From NCBI RefSeq assembly GCF_000003815.2, contig NC_049981.1, positions 22,323,817 to 22,387,816 of the forward strand: a stretch of DNA of 64,000 bases. The letters are read 5' to 3'. Within the stretch, counting starts at the first letter, position 1; every line of letters begins with the position of its first letter. This stretch comes from Branchiostoma floridae. Its lineage: Eukaryota > Chordata > Leptocardii > Amphioxiformes > Branchiostomatidae. The notes below the pieces were generated by a model. The model ran no database searches. It was not told the DNA's origin and saw only the letters and a list, made by a program, of their open reading frames with translations. Shown here in pieces: positions 44,301-56,100 of this stretch. The translations under genes and the position numbers were made by a program.

Positions 44301-44353
44301 CAAAAGAAAGAGAGGCTCAACTGGATGCACTTCACAACTCCATGTATGGATAG
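41339..44353 (+). CDS. RNF181: RING-H2 E3 ubiquitin ligase RNF181 (6 exons, 158 aa)
   Basis: Exons: 41339-41430, 42221-42265, 42952-43040, 43350-43465, 43979-44053, 44294-44353. Phases match and the sum is 477 bases. The N-terminus [12 protein letters not shown] is the family signature. The RING-H2 domain is complete: [26 protein letters not shown], then [15 protein letters not shown], giving eight Cys/His zinc ligands split between exons 4 and 5. The C-terminus is a charged helix ending [10 protein letters not shown]. Human RNF181 is 153 aa and acts as a cytosolic E3 ligase. Exon 1 lies 359 bases from BLOC1S2 on the other strand. Intron 1 carries a dead retroelement fragment and intron 4 a MITE. 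Confidence 0.97.
41700..42165 (+). mobile_element. Dead non-LTR retrotransposon reverse transcriptase fragment
   Basis: In RNF181 intron 1, same strand. Typical RT blocks are visible: [51 protein letters not shown] and RLFADD. An in-frame stop (TAG at about 41827) and at least one frameshift near 41998 break it, and no endonuclease or 3' end is present. Jockey/CR1-type LINE is the likely source. Confidence 0.85.
42755..42928. mobile_element. Tigger/pogo-like MITE in RNF181 intron 2
   Basis: Ends 'tacagtagaagctgcttaat' and 'attaactggcttatactgta' are inverted, with TA at the borders and CAGT starts as in Tc1/mariner-Tigger elements. Confidence 0.65.
43523..43814. mobile_element. MITE in RNF181 intron 4
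   Basis: Ends 'atagttgaacagctttgaaa' and 'gcttggaactgttcaactat' are inverted. An inner hairpin pairs 'acggaatctaccaccataac' with 'acggtggtagattccgt'. Confidence 0.8.
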
Positions 44354-47151
44354 CTGGATGTGCAACACACACAGGACTGCTTTGACTGGACACTTCTAAA
44401 GATATTAAATTACATACTTCTTTGGTTGCACCTGGACAAAAAAACAATGACTGAGGTTTAGTATCTGACCTGGGTCTTGTTTTTGATATGCCAGTTCATG
44501 TATCAGCCAAAGGCATCAGAAGTTCATGTTGAAGTGCTGATATTTCATTGCCTGTTGTAAAAATGTATGGTGAATTTGCATTCTTGCATGTTTTATTCCA
44601 TGTTTTGTACGTCTCCTTTTTTGACACAAAATTGTTAAGTACGAGACAGATGTGGAAAAGGTTTGTGAAAGGGGAAGACAATCTAGTTAGATTAAAAATT
44701 GATATTTAGATTAGCAGATCAAATTACTGGTTAATACAGTATACAAATCAATCTTTTGCCAAACTCCTACTTTTTGCACACCACTGCGTCACCGTGACAT
44801 CATCGCGATCGCTTGTATGATGTCCTCTAAACATGGTTGTGTGACAAGTTACAGGTAAAAATACTGCATGTTCTGTACCACCAACAAGTTTATTATATAA
44901 ATACAAATATGTTTTGAAAAATATAACATTTGTGTAACAGGAATATGGTTAAGTAAATCGTCTGCAGTACAGGTGACATGTAAAAACCATTGCTTGTTTT
45001 CTTGCATGAACGACCCAAATGAATTCTATCAATCGTCACCAATCATTGCACAGATATAGAACAGCAGAGAAGTGACTCATGAAGTAGGGGCATCAGTACT
45101 TCAACTCACAGAGTGAGACTTCATTATCTATAAAGAAGAGACAACCTGAACAGAAATTCAGTCTATCTACGACATACTTGCACATGGACATACGGCTGAC
45201 TGTTATACCTCCCTGGCATTTTCTGATGACGACATGAAGGTACTTTCTTGTCTGGGTTCTGTCATTACCTCCATGAAAAAATGGAGGTATAGTTTTGAGT
45301 GTGTCTGTGTGTGTGTCTGTGTGTGTGTGTGTGTGTCTGTGTGTCCGCATATTGTGGTCAGCATAACTTGAGAATCTCTTGATGGACTACGATGATATTT
45401 GGTATGTGGGTAGGGGTTGGGAAGACGAAGGTCAAGGTCAATTTTGGGCCCCCTGGTGTGTGACCTTGGTACTGCAGCGCAACTTCCGGTTTTGCTATCT
45501 CGGTGTTCTGAACATGCTATGGTCAAGATTTTTAAGTATTAGATAGCTCTTGTGCTCAGGAAAAAATGACATAAGTTTGGGTCCCCTAGCGTCTAGTTGT
45601 GGGATAGCAGGGGTATTTTTGTCAAAAACTTCTGACGAGGATAACTCCAGAAGGGAATAACGGATTTTCATGATTTTTGGTATGTAGGTACCTCGGACAA
45701 TGTTGTACAAGATAAAATACTAATTATGCAAAATAGGAGTACATTTGCATAATTAATGAGAATTTTCTATCATAGCAGTTTTTTCAATGTATCTCTTGTC
45801 CCGTACGTGATATGGTCGTGACATTTGGGTGGTAGATAGCTTTTAGCGTCATGACAAAGTGGGGCAAGTGTCAGTCCCCTAACATTCAATTGTGGAACTG
45901 CAGGGGCGTTTTTGTCAAGACACTCCAAAGAGGATAACTGCAGAAAGGAACGACGGATTGCCTGCATTTTAGGCATGCAGGTAGCTTAGGCAAAGAGTTC
46001 ATAATGATATACATGTTATGCAAATGATGACTGAATTTGCATAATTAATGAGGAAATTGTACAGTTCCATTGTTTTCAATAACTGGACCTCAATACATGT
46101 AACTCATGTTAATTATGATAGGTGGAATATAAGCAGATACCAAATATGGTAATGAGGAACTTATTTGCATAATTTATGTAAAAAGTGCAAAACCTCTTTA
46201 TGATTATTAATGGGAATTTTATAATTGTAACATGTGAACGTTAGTCAATGATTAACAACACCATGCATACATTATGTTAATGTCTTAGTCAATTGCATGA
46301 AATTTACGAAAGCTTTAAATTTTCATGGAGGTATGAGGTCGCCGAACTCTAGTTGTAAAAAGTGATTCCTAAACTTGACTTTAGGTGTTCAGATAAGATA
46401 AAAGTACCATTCTATGTTAGTATGCTACATATGCAACTGCAGGTGAGCAGATCCTCTTCAACATAATTGGAATATTGTTGTTTACTACTATGATAAAGTC
46501 ATGAAATATGTCTTACCTAGCTAGACCTGATATACCGCACATCAGTTTGCGGGCATCCTTGCACAGTTTCTGATGAACATAAACAGCTTAGTGACATTTG
46601 AACAACATTCATTCGTGTACAATAAACTGTGGGGTCACAAGTTCAACTTATCCACAACAACAAAATAAGTGAACTAGAACAATACAAAACCACATACATC
46701 TGTTAACTTTTTTTTTTCATGGACAACCTGAAATGAGATTGAAAGTGGTTCTCCATTTATGCCCTTTACAAGAAATCTTCCCGTCAGCCTAACTGCAGAT
46801 TTCCAATGGCTGTATATGTGGGAATGTAATGTGTTAACACAAATTCCATGAAACTAGGAATCTAATAAATTGCTGACTGCACAGAAAAGTTACACATACC
46901 TGTACAAACTAACATAGCTTTCTTTCTTTAATTCTAATCTATAAATCTGTCATATATCTATTATAGTTGCTAAGATATTGCACTAAAAAGGTTCCTAGCA
47001 TAATTTCAAATTGAGGTGACAATCCCTACATGCCTATATGACAGGTGTCATAAAAAAAAGGAGGACTGCCTAAAAGACCTGCGTCCTTTTCTCAACCAAT
47101 AGACTATGATCACTACAACAATATACAAACATGTAATGTCCCTAGCTAACC
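44354..47151. other. Convergent 3' spacer between RNF181 and the TASOR/TEX15-like gene
   Basis: RNF181 (+) and the next gene (-) end toward each other here. The only strong feature is the repeat F copy at 45266-46333. The rest is AT-rich with no exon signal and presumably includes both 3' UTRs. Confidence 0.55.
45266..46333. mobile_element. Longest copy of repeat F (about 1.07 kb)
   Basis: It is bounded by inverted 'tacctccatgaaaa' and 'ttttcatggaggta'. Inside are a GTGT-rich tract, 'gatggactacgatgatattt', 'ggccccctggtgtgtgacct' and three diverged direct units with 'tgcataattaatgag'. No coding frame. Fragments occur in at least six other places. Confidence 0.7.
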
Positions 47152-50100
47152 CTACTTTGTTGGCCATCTATTTGGGAACATCTGTTGGTTGGGGAAAGGA
47201 AACAACGGCTGAGGTGGAAACATTGGTCTGTGGAGAACATTCGGGCCCTGTGACCACCAGTTCATTCTGGGCCGTAGATGACTGGTGGGGTACTGTACAT
47301 GATGTGGCGGTGTGTTCTGTGCAGGGTAGGTGTAGGGCACGGCTGAGTACATGTTGGGACAGTGAGGTATTAAAGGCTGCATGTTCGCAGTACTTGATGT
47401 GCTGTTGGTCCTGGGGACTGCTGCCTTTCTAGATGGACTGTGAGGTATGAAAGGTTGTTTGTTTACAGTACTTGACGTACTGTGGATCCCAGAGACCGAT
47501 GCTTTTCTGGATGGACTGTGAAATGTTCTGTTTGTGAGGCAGGTCTGGATGGGCTTGGTGACAGCAGTCGTCTTAGCCTTCACAGCACCTTCTGAGTCAA
47601 GAGGACCTTTTGCTGAAAGAGTGAAATGCAGGAATGAATGGGATGGATGATATTGATGTTGCTTTCTTCTCAATTTGTATATAATTTCTTTTTTTTTTGT
47701 AACTGTGCAAATATTTGATAAAGGTATTACCAACCAGTTAGTATTCTACAGTTTCAAGCAGGCTTTCATGGAGTAATCTACACATGATTTGCGTGCACTT
47801 CTAGAAGCACAAAGGGCACAAATGAGTTTGGATGTTGGAATTGATGTTCTTACAAATTTTTGTTTGAACACACAAATATTTCTAAACCACCTGCCCATTT
47901 TGTATTGAAATTTGTGTTTTCTTAAGTGAATATGACAAACGGAATGCTACACGGTGGGTCCTGCCTTGTCCCAAATCCCAGCCCTCCCGAGTATCAGATG
48001 GCACTTTGAGCGACCTGCGTTCTGGCTGGTATATGTTGTTAGTATTCTCTCTCTATGCATATTATTCCGACTTTTATAATGATACCTATATGTTATGAAT
48101 GTTCAATTGTGACATGAGCATCGTGAATGACTACATGCACATGCGATGGTGCTGAAAAAAAAAAAAAGGTACCCAAATTCACTTGATCATGTATCCACTG
48201 TTTTGTTCAGTGACCATGCCACCAATGGCACTAAAAAATACAACAGTTCTTGATTACATTCAATTATAGTCTGTATTATTCAATGTACATAGACAATTTT
48301 GTACAAAACATACACCATTCTGATGTTATTGAGCATCGAACGTTCATAACATCACGTTCATACTTTAAGTTCTTGATTCCTGCCGCCAGGTAATCAAGTT
48401 ATTTTCTGTATGTGATGTGAGATAGCCTGGGTACCATCCGGAAAGTAGTTCGCTCCGGCGTTCATTATATACTATATACAGTCGCTTCTCAGTGTTTCTA
48501 TCTGGGAACACAGACCATCTAAACGTCTGGAATCATCCAAATTTTGGATGCAGGCACTGATTGGTCCCTACCTATGAACGAATTATGAAATTGGTTCAAG
48601 CGCTCGTTCGAACAGGCGTTCCAACACTGGACAAGCCCTCCGCCCACTGGTGGGAGGCCTGTTGTCATCAAACAAGTGCTCTAGAACCCATTCCTGCATT
48701 CGCTCATTAACTGACATTACCACCAAATGGTTTGAATGTGCAGGTCTCCAGACGGATAGCAGAAGTGAACATAGGAGCGAACTACTATCCGGATGGTACC
48801 CAATGTTATAGGGAACAGCTTGGAAACTGGCAACACAGCCCTTGGAAGACAAACTTTTCAGAAGCAAACACAGCAAATATCATAACTTGCAATATTGTAA
48901 TCATGATGATTATACACCGTTTACCTCTCAAAGAACATCATGACATACACTACAACATGCAAGCTTTAGTACATTACTGCTTTAGTTTAAGTACATGTTA
49001 ATTCATGATACATACCCCCAATTCCTTTGATGCCTGATAGCGTTGTCCGCTCTTGTGGACTGGGATCCTTGACAGTGCGGATGCAGCTTGGAACCACACC
49101 TGCCACTGATACTGCCTCTTTCTTGGTGCCATCTTGACAATGATTTGTGTATAAAGAGTAACATTATCAACTTTCACTTTATGATTTGATGAAGTAACAA
49201 AACACAAATTGATACACTATGAAACAAGACTAAACTTTATCTGACCCCAATTTCCGGTTGATAGTGGAATGGACCCGCCATGTGACTATAGCAACAGGTG
49301 GTTAGGTCTAGCAAAAAAACAAATTGTGTTTCCTGTACTTAGGGTCGGTAGGTAGGCCAAAAATTTGGGTCCCAATTATTTATGTTGCTTAATAGATTAA
49401 GCTTAGTCTTCTTTCTTAATGAGTTTTACCAACATGGATGAACTTTCCTGGGGGAAAATTATATTGTTTGGTGTCCTGTACTGATATCATAAAGCAACAG
49501 CAGGGTTGAAGACAAATTCACCACACAAACTCTAAGCATGCACAATTTTATGCAGAGCAGGATATATGTAACTGTAATATGACAATGTGACACACTTGCA
49601 ACAAGCAAAAGCCATTCTGTATTTCATTGAACAGTATGGTAAATCAAGGGGAAAAAAAAAACTTACCAGATTTTGTACTTCCTGTTGGTTTCCCAATGAC
49701 GTTCTGACTTGCCTTGGAAGAATGGCCACTGGCATCAGCAGTCTTAGCCTTCATAGCACATTTAGAGTCAAGAGGACACTTGGCTGAAAGAGCTAAGTGC
49801 AGGAATTAAACTTTGATATTATCTTTGTTGCTTTCTTATCAATGAAAGTATGAAATGTATCATTTCTTTTCATGTTAAAAGAATAATATCAACTTTCACA
49901 TAAGTCAAGGATTTGATTAGGTGAAAAAAGCACTCTGTTGTAACTTATATAGAGTCACAAGAATGTGGTCAGTGTCCTAAGCTTAGATAATATTATAACA
50001 GCAAAATTGAATACAAATTCTCTACACAAACTCTAAACATCCATCGTTTTATGTAGTACAGGATCTCCATATCTACCATATGACAATGTGACACACTTTG

Positions 50101-53100
50101 TAAAAGCCATTCTGTATTTCAGTTTAAATCACCCAAGGGAAAACTTACCAGATTTTGTAGTTCCTGTTAGTTTCCCAAAGATGTCCTGACTTGCCTGGGA
50201 GGGATGGCAACTGGCATCTTCCGCTTGTCCACTGGCTGCTGGCGTCACAACAACTGGCAAGCTCTTGGAGCTTATCAAAGATTCTCTGTCTCTGAGTAGC
50301 TTTTGATGCAGATCACAAGGACTGGGCAATCTGGAAGCTGTGGGGCTCTGTTGCTGTGTTTCATGGCCATTTCCAGTGGGTACAAGGAGCTTTGGTCTCT
50401 TTTGCTCTGGTCTGTCTCTGCAATTCTGTAAACAGCTTGACTTTTCTCTTTTGATAGACTTCTCTTGGGAAGTTGCACTGAGACACCCTGCTCTGCTTTC
50501 CACTGTAGCGGCATCATCAGCAGTAGGGTTCATGTAGCCCTTAGTAGACATGTCTTCATCACCAAGTCTTTGTTGGATTGGTTCACACGTCTTTCTCCTT
50601 TTCCTGGATGGATCATTCTTCCTATGGGGTTGCTTTCCTTCTGCATCGTGCTGTCTCTTTATGGTCTTTGAAGATGATGAATTCTTAGTTTTTGCCCTTG
50701 AGCTTTCTCTGCTGACTAATCCCTTTGTCTTGTCATCTGCTGCAGAGGGTGAAGACTTTGAGCGAGTTCTGCGCTCCCTCAGATAGCATTTATCCCCCTC
50801 ATAAAGTAGAATGCCGTGGTACCTCCTACTCTTCATCTTGCACCACTCTATCTTGGCATAGTCCTGTGAGCTGTCCTTGACCAACACCTTCAGGAGTTCC
50901 TGACACTTTGTTTGCCTCTCTTGTACAAGCGAGATCTTTGCCTCGTTGCAGTCGATTTTAACTGAGGGATTCTCTTCCCTTAGTTTCTCCTCCAGGCGTT
51001 GGATATCAGTGCCACAGGTGTGAATTTGTGACCTAAGTAGCATCCTGACAAACTCAAAGTTGTTTCCATTGATGGACTGATAGGATTTCAGACTTTTATG
51101 CAAGGCCTTCACTTGGCCCTTCTTCATGTCAAGCTGTCTCAGCAGAATGTTCCTGATCGTATCAGGTTTCCTCTCCTCTGGAGGAGCAAAGTCCTCTTCA
51201 GGCATGATACTGTTCACGTCTCGGAGGGGGGTCTTCTTTTCCTTGTGCCCCATCTCCTTTCTCCGTATGTTAGAAAGGTACGTCTCCGTTGCTTGAAGCA
51301 TCTCAAACTCGGTGCTGATTTCTGACAGGTGAATGATGGCGGATCTGAGCAGCAGCATGTGCTGGTCCTTCTGCAGGTAGAGTCCATCGAAGCTGCTCTT
51401 GTCCAGCTCTAGTTGCATGATCCCCTGTTGGAAATGCTCCATCTCTGCAGACACCTTCTTCATCCGGTCTGCGACACACTGGAGCATCTCCTGTGCATGG
51501 CAGGACCTGGCACATGACAACACCATGTCAAAGTCAAACGGAGCGTCGTACAGTTTGGAATCCTGTGACATGTGTATGGCGTTATACAACGGTACAACAT
51601 CTGAGCTTTTAGGACTGGCTGACTTCTCTTGCTTCTGCAGTATCAGTCCTTCATCACCTAGGGCTTTGTCTTGAGGCCTTTTCATGCTCGATGTCTTGTA
51701 CAGTTCAGATTTACACAGACAAAGAGGGGAGTCACTATCCTTGCAACAGTTAGTTGGTGATGACCCTCCCGTTGCTTCACAGAGAACTGGAGAATTGCAG
51801 GCTTTGTGGGAGCCAGTAGTTCCTGGACATCCTGAGGTGTTCTGTTCTTTCAATTCAGTCTTTGTCTCAACTTTACTGCCATGAAGTGGTGCTGAGCAAC
51901 TGTCGATATGTGGTGACTTTTGCAAGTGCTCTTCTACCTTCACTTCTCCACTTGCTTTGTTGTTGGCTTTTTGGTGATCGACAAATGACTTGAACAATCG
52001 TTTCCATTGCCTCCTTGCTCTTTCATACGCATCTTTTTCCTTCTGCCTTCCATCTTTTTGTGTAGTTTTCTCTCTCACAGGGGATGTTGTACCAGACTCG
52101 TTTATCAGCATCTTTGGGCAGCTTAATTTTGTAGGAAGTTCAGCTGCCAGAGCTAGTTTGTTTCCAAGGGCTGGGTCAATGTTGGCAGTGGCTGCAAGCT
52201 TGGCTGATAAGCTACAATTGTCTTCATCAGTGGGCTCTTCTTTTAAGGGAGATGCAAAGCATGAAAAGGGCCGAGATGCAACTTCTGATGAAGTGTTTTC
52301 CACAACGGCCTCTTTGCTCCATAGAAGGCTGTCATGTGAAGACAAGGAGGTTGATGATTGTCCTCCCACGGACAGAATAGAAGAGCTCAGACTGCTGGAG
52401 TCATTAGAAATGGAGAAAAATTCATGATCATCATCAGCATCATCTGGGTGCAGGAGTACATCATCTGCCAACATGTCATCACCTGCGAGATGGCTGAGAG
52501 TACTTGCCTGTGATGCACATGGTTGTGATGGCACATCTTTTCCTGGTCTTTTCTCTTCATGATTTTCATGATCATGACTTTCTTCTTCTACTTTTTCTTT
52601 CCTTTCTTCACTTTTCTGAGTGCCATGGACATGCTTCTCCTCTTCAGTATTGCATGGATCTGCGTAAGATTCTTCTGTCTTACATCTTTGTTCAGGTGAT
52701 GTTGAAGAATTGTCAGCACAGGTTTTTACACAAACCTGCTGGTGATCTAGCGATGAATCTGTTTCTTCCTTAATTGTCAACTTCTCGGGATCACAAGAAT
52801 GCGGCTGCATGCAGTCATTTTCCTTGAGTACGGAAAATCCAGACATTGCTCTGCTATCTTTAGAAGGGAATGTTGCTTTTGTTTGGAGAGTACTCATCCC
52901 TTCTTTTCCTGTCAGTCCACCATCTTGTTCTGTACCAGATGTCACTATTGGCATGGGCTGATCACAGGCTGTTGCAGTGGGGTCCTCAAATCTTGCTATT
53001 TTCTTGGCACCTTCGTCTGTCCACATGTGGCTCTTTTCAGCACCAGCCAATGGATCAACTTGTGCATGGCTTTTCATATCATAGTCAACCATGATCTTCT

Positions 53101-56100
53101 GTGGCTTCACACTGAGGTTTGGTGTGATTTCTTCATCGTCATGGGTACCCTCCACTTTGGTTGTGGTTTGCATCTCTCTGCAAATAGCTTCTGTCTGCAA
53201 ACTTTTTGTAGTCTGTTTGTTTCTGTTCATTGCACCCTCTGGCTCTCTCGAGTCTCCACACTTTGCCAACATTCCTACCAGGTTTCCATTGTGATCCGCA
53301 CCCAACTCATCGGGTGATGGTACAGAAAGTGAGTTGACCTGCCTTCTGGTAGCTGTGAATAGCTGCTGAGGTGGGAAGAACAAAAAGTTGGGAGGTGGTG
53401 GTGGCAATGGTGGTGGGGTGACAGGCTTTGCACTTTTGCTAGCATCATTGGTCCCAGCTGTTATCAGCTGCCTGTGTCTGCTACCACATTCCTCTTCCTT
53501 TTCCATGGAGAACTTTTCTTGATCAACTGTGACCATGTTATTGTTGTGCCACTGAGAAGTCTGTGATTGTGCTCCTGACTCCTCCCACTGACCAGTGAAC
53601 ACATTTGATTGATGTTCCATGGGATGGCGTGCCTCACTTGCCATGTTGTCAGCTTGTGGACAAAGCTGAGGTTGCCCTACAGTGTTAGCTCCAGAGTGGT
53701 TTCTCATCCATAAAATATCAAGCGCCAGCTCCAGCAATGTAAGGGCAGTCCGAAAGGATGTCTGCAAGGAGCAAGTGCCGTCTATGTCATCTGACATCAT
53801 CTTCAGTGTGTTTATCGTTCCCGAGATCAGAGATTCCAACTTCCTACAGTCCAACGGTGGTGGTTGAAACATTTCTTCCACCGTCTGACCTGCCTTTCTT
53901 GAAATGTGGTCTCGGACCTCTTGCACGGCTAGCTCCAGAAGGGTGGTGGAGGTTCGGGTGGCTATCGTTGCTGCCGTTCTCACTGCCACTACTAGCTGGG
54001 GACAGTCACTGTTTGACTGCAACTTCTGGACGCCTAGCTCCAGTGTGTTGAGTGCCCCTGTCAACAGCGACTCCAGCACAGTGTCCTCTTTAGTTTGCCA
54101 TGTGCATCGCAATGCGTAACACTCTGACTCGCAGCTTGGCTGGCAGTCTTGCTCACCTCTCACGTCTGCAGTGCCACCCCTCTGTTCCAAGGTGGCACGA
54201 CCAGTATCTTCACACATACTTGTTCTTCTAGTCTGCCTTTGAGGATGAGCCACTCCCTCAGAAGTAGTGCTTATAAAGTTCCTGGTAGCATTTGTTCCCA
54301 GATGGTCAGCTTCTCTGTCTAAATTTCTGGCATCTGAATCTGGCAAGCCATTTTGGTCAAGGGCTTGTGGGCCCATAATCTGACTGGGAGGTAGACTGGT
54401 ATCAGTAATGGTACCCTGTTTTGCAAGATGATAGGGAAAACTTATGGCTGTGTCACCAGGAATGGCACTCTCTTCTTGTGCCTTCTCTGTATAGGCCAGA
54501 GAGAACACCTGGTCAATCACAAGCATAGACGCATTGGTGCCACCATTTTCTTCTTCTTCAGAAGTCTTCTTTGGTTCCATCATCTTTTCTTGGGAAGAAT
54601 AGACCTCACCACCTGAGTTTGGACATGTTGGGTCTGATGCATCAGCAGCTTCTTGTTTTACAGTCTTTGTTGGAAAAGCATCTTCTGGGAGCTTCTCAAT
54701 TCCCAATGCTTGCAACCATATTTTGCTTTCCTTCTCCATGTTCGTATCTGTCTCTTGTATTCTATCTTCTTCTTTGATGGCAACATTTAACTGCACCGAT
54801 CCAACACTGCTGCTTTCCTCCAGTGACATATTTCCTGTACTCATATTGTCCCTGTCACAACCAATTCGAGTTGCCTCAGAAATGGTCTGTTCTGGTATTT
54901 CCATGATTTCAAGACACATACTCTCTTCTTCTTGTCCTCTTCCAATGGCTGAATGATTTTCTTCTGTTTTGAGTAACTCTGTCTTTGGGATCTTGCATGC
55001 TCTACACAACACTGTTGCCTCACTGGCAGAATCTGACATTTCTGAAGAGGATAAGGTAACAGTTGGAGTAAGGAGGTCCAGGGTCTGGTCTAGAGACTGT
55101 AAAACACTCAACATTTCAGTGTGCTCTGAATCTGATGGATTTGAATCATTCCCCTTTCCTCCCACTGGTTCTCTCACAGTTGTGTCACTTTGTTTCTTCA
55201 CTTCCTCCTTATTGTGCTGTTTGGCTGGATTGCTTACACTTGCATGTTGCTTGCTGTCATTAGCGTGTCTGCTTTTCTCCAGTTGTCTTTCAAAGGCACT
55301 TGATGTTCCATCTCGAGCGTCTTTCTGTATTCTGTGCGTCTTGGTCTCTTTCACTTTTTCTCCTGGTTTCTTTTCTTTCTGAATGCCAGCTGTAGTCTTC
55401 TTTATTTCATGACTTACTTGGGTTTCGTCTGCCAGAAATATTCTGATCTTTTCTTTCAGCTTTGCACTTGGCTTTCTTTTCTTTATGCTTCCCATGAATT
55501 TTGAGGCACTGCTGTCCACAGCCCGAGATTTGCTAGACATATTGCACTTTGGCAAAACTGGTTTGGAACAGTGACCCACTTGCATCTCCTGTCTACTAGC
55601 TGTCTTTCTACCCAACACATGTAAACTTGCCTTCTCGATCAATTGCACTGCACTGTGCTCTGCTTGTCTCACCTTTGTTTTTGCATCCAATCTAGCTTCC
55701 TTCACCTTTTGGGGAATTTCAGGTCTACTTTCTATTTCACACTTTGAACTCCCTCTCATGCTGCTGGAACTGGCATGCAACTCATTGCTCCGTTGTCCAC
55801 TCCGTATCCTAGGATCTTTGAGCTTAGCAAAGAAACCGGCCGCCATGTCTTGGTATCTTTGAGATGAGGTACTGCTACTATTGCTTGAAGAAACGGTACG
55901 TTTATCATTGGTTTGCAACTCCTTCTTCCCATACTGGAAAGTAGCAGGCTTTAATAGTGTGGTTCCACTTGTTGCCTGGCTAGTTGCTGAATTTGCCCCG
56001 TGATTCTTTGTCGGTGAGATCTTGTTCTCACGCGGTAATGGTGCTGGCTTCAAGAACACACCAGTTTCTGATCGACTGCCTGCGCCAAGATTACAGCCTT

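Noticed and set aside
49018-49131. Peptide starting MAPRKRQYQWQVWFQAASAL as a separate small protein
   Set aside because: The phase-1 reading (DGTKKEAVSVAGVVPSCIRT) joins both neighbouring exons in frame; the M-initial frame does not.
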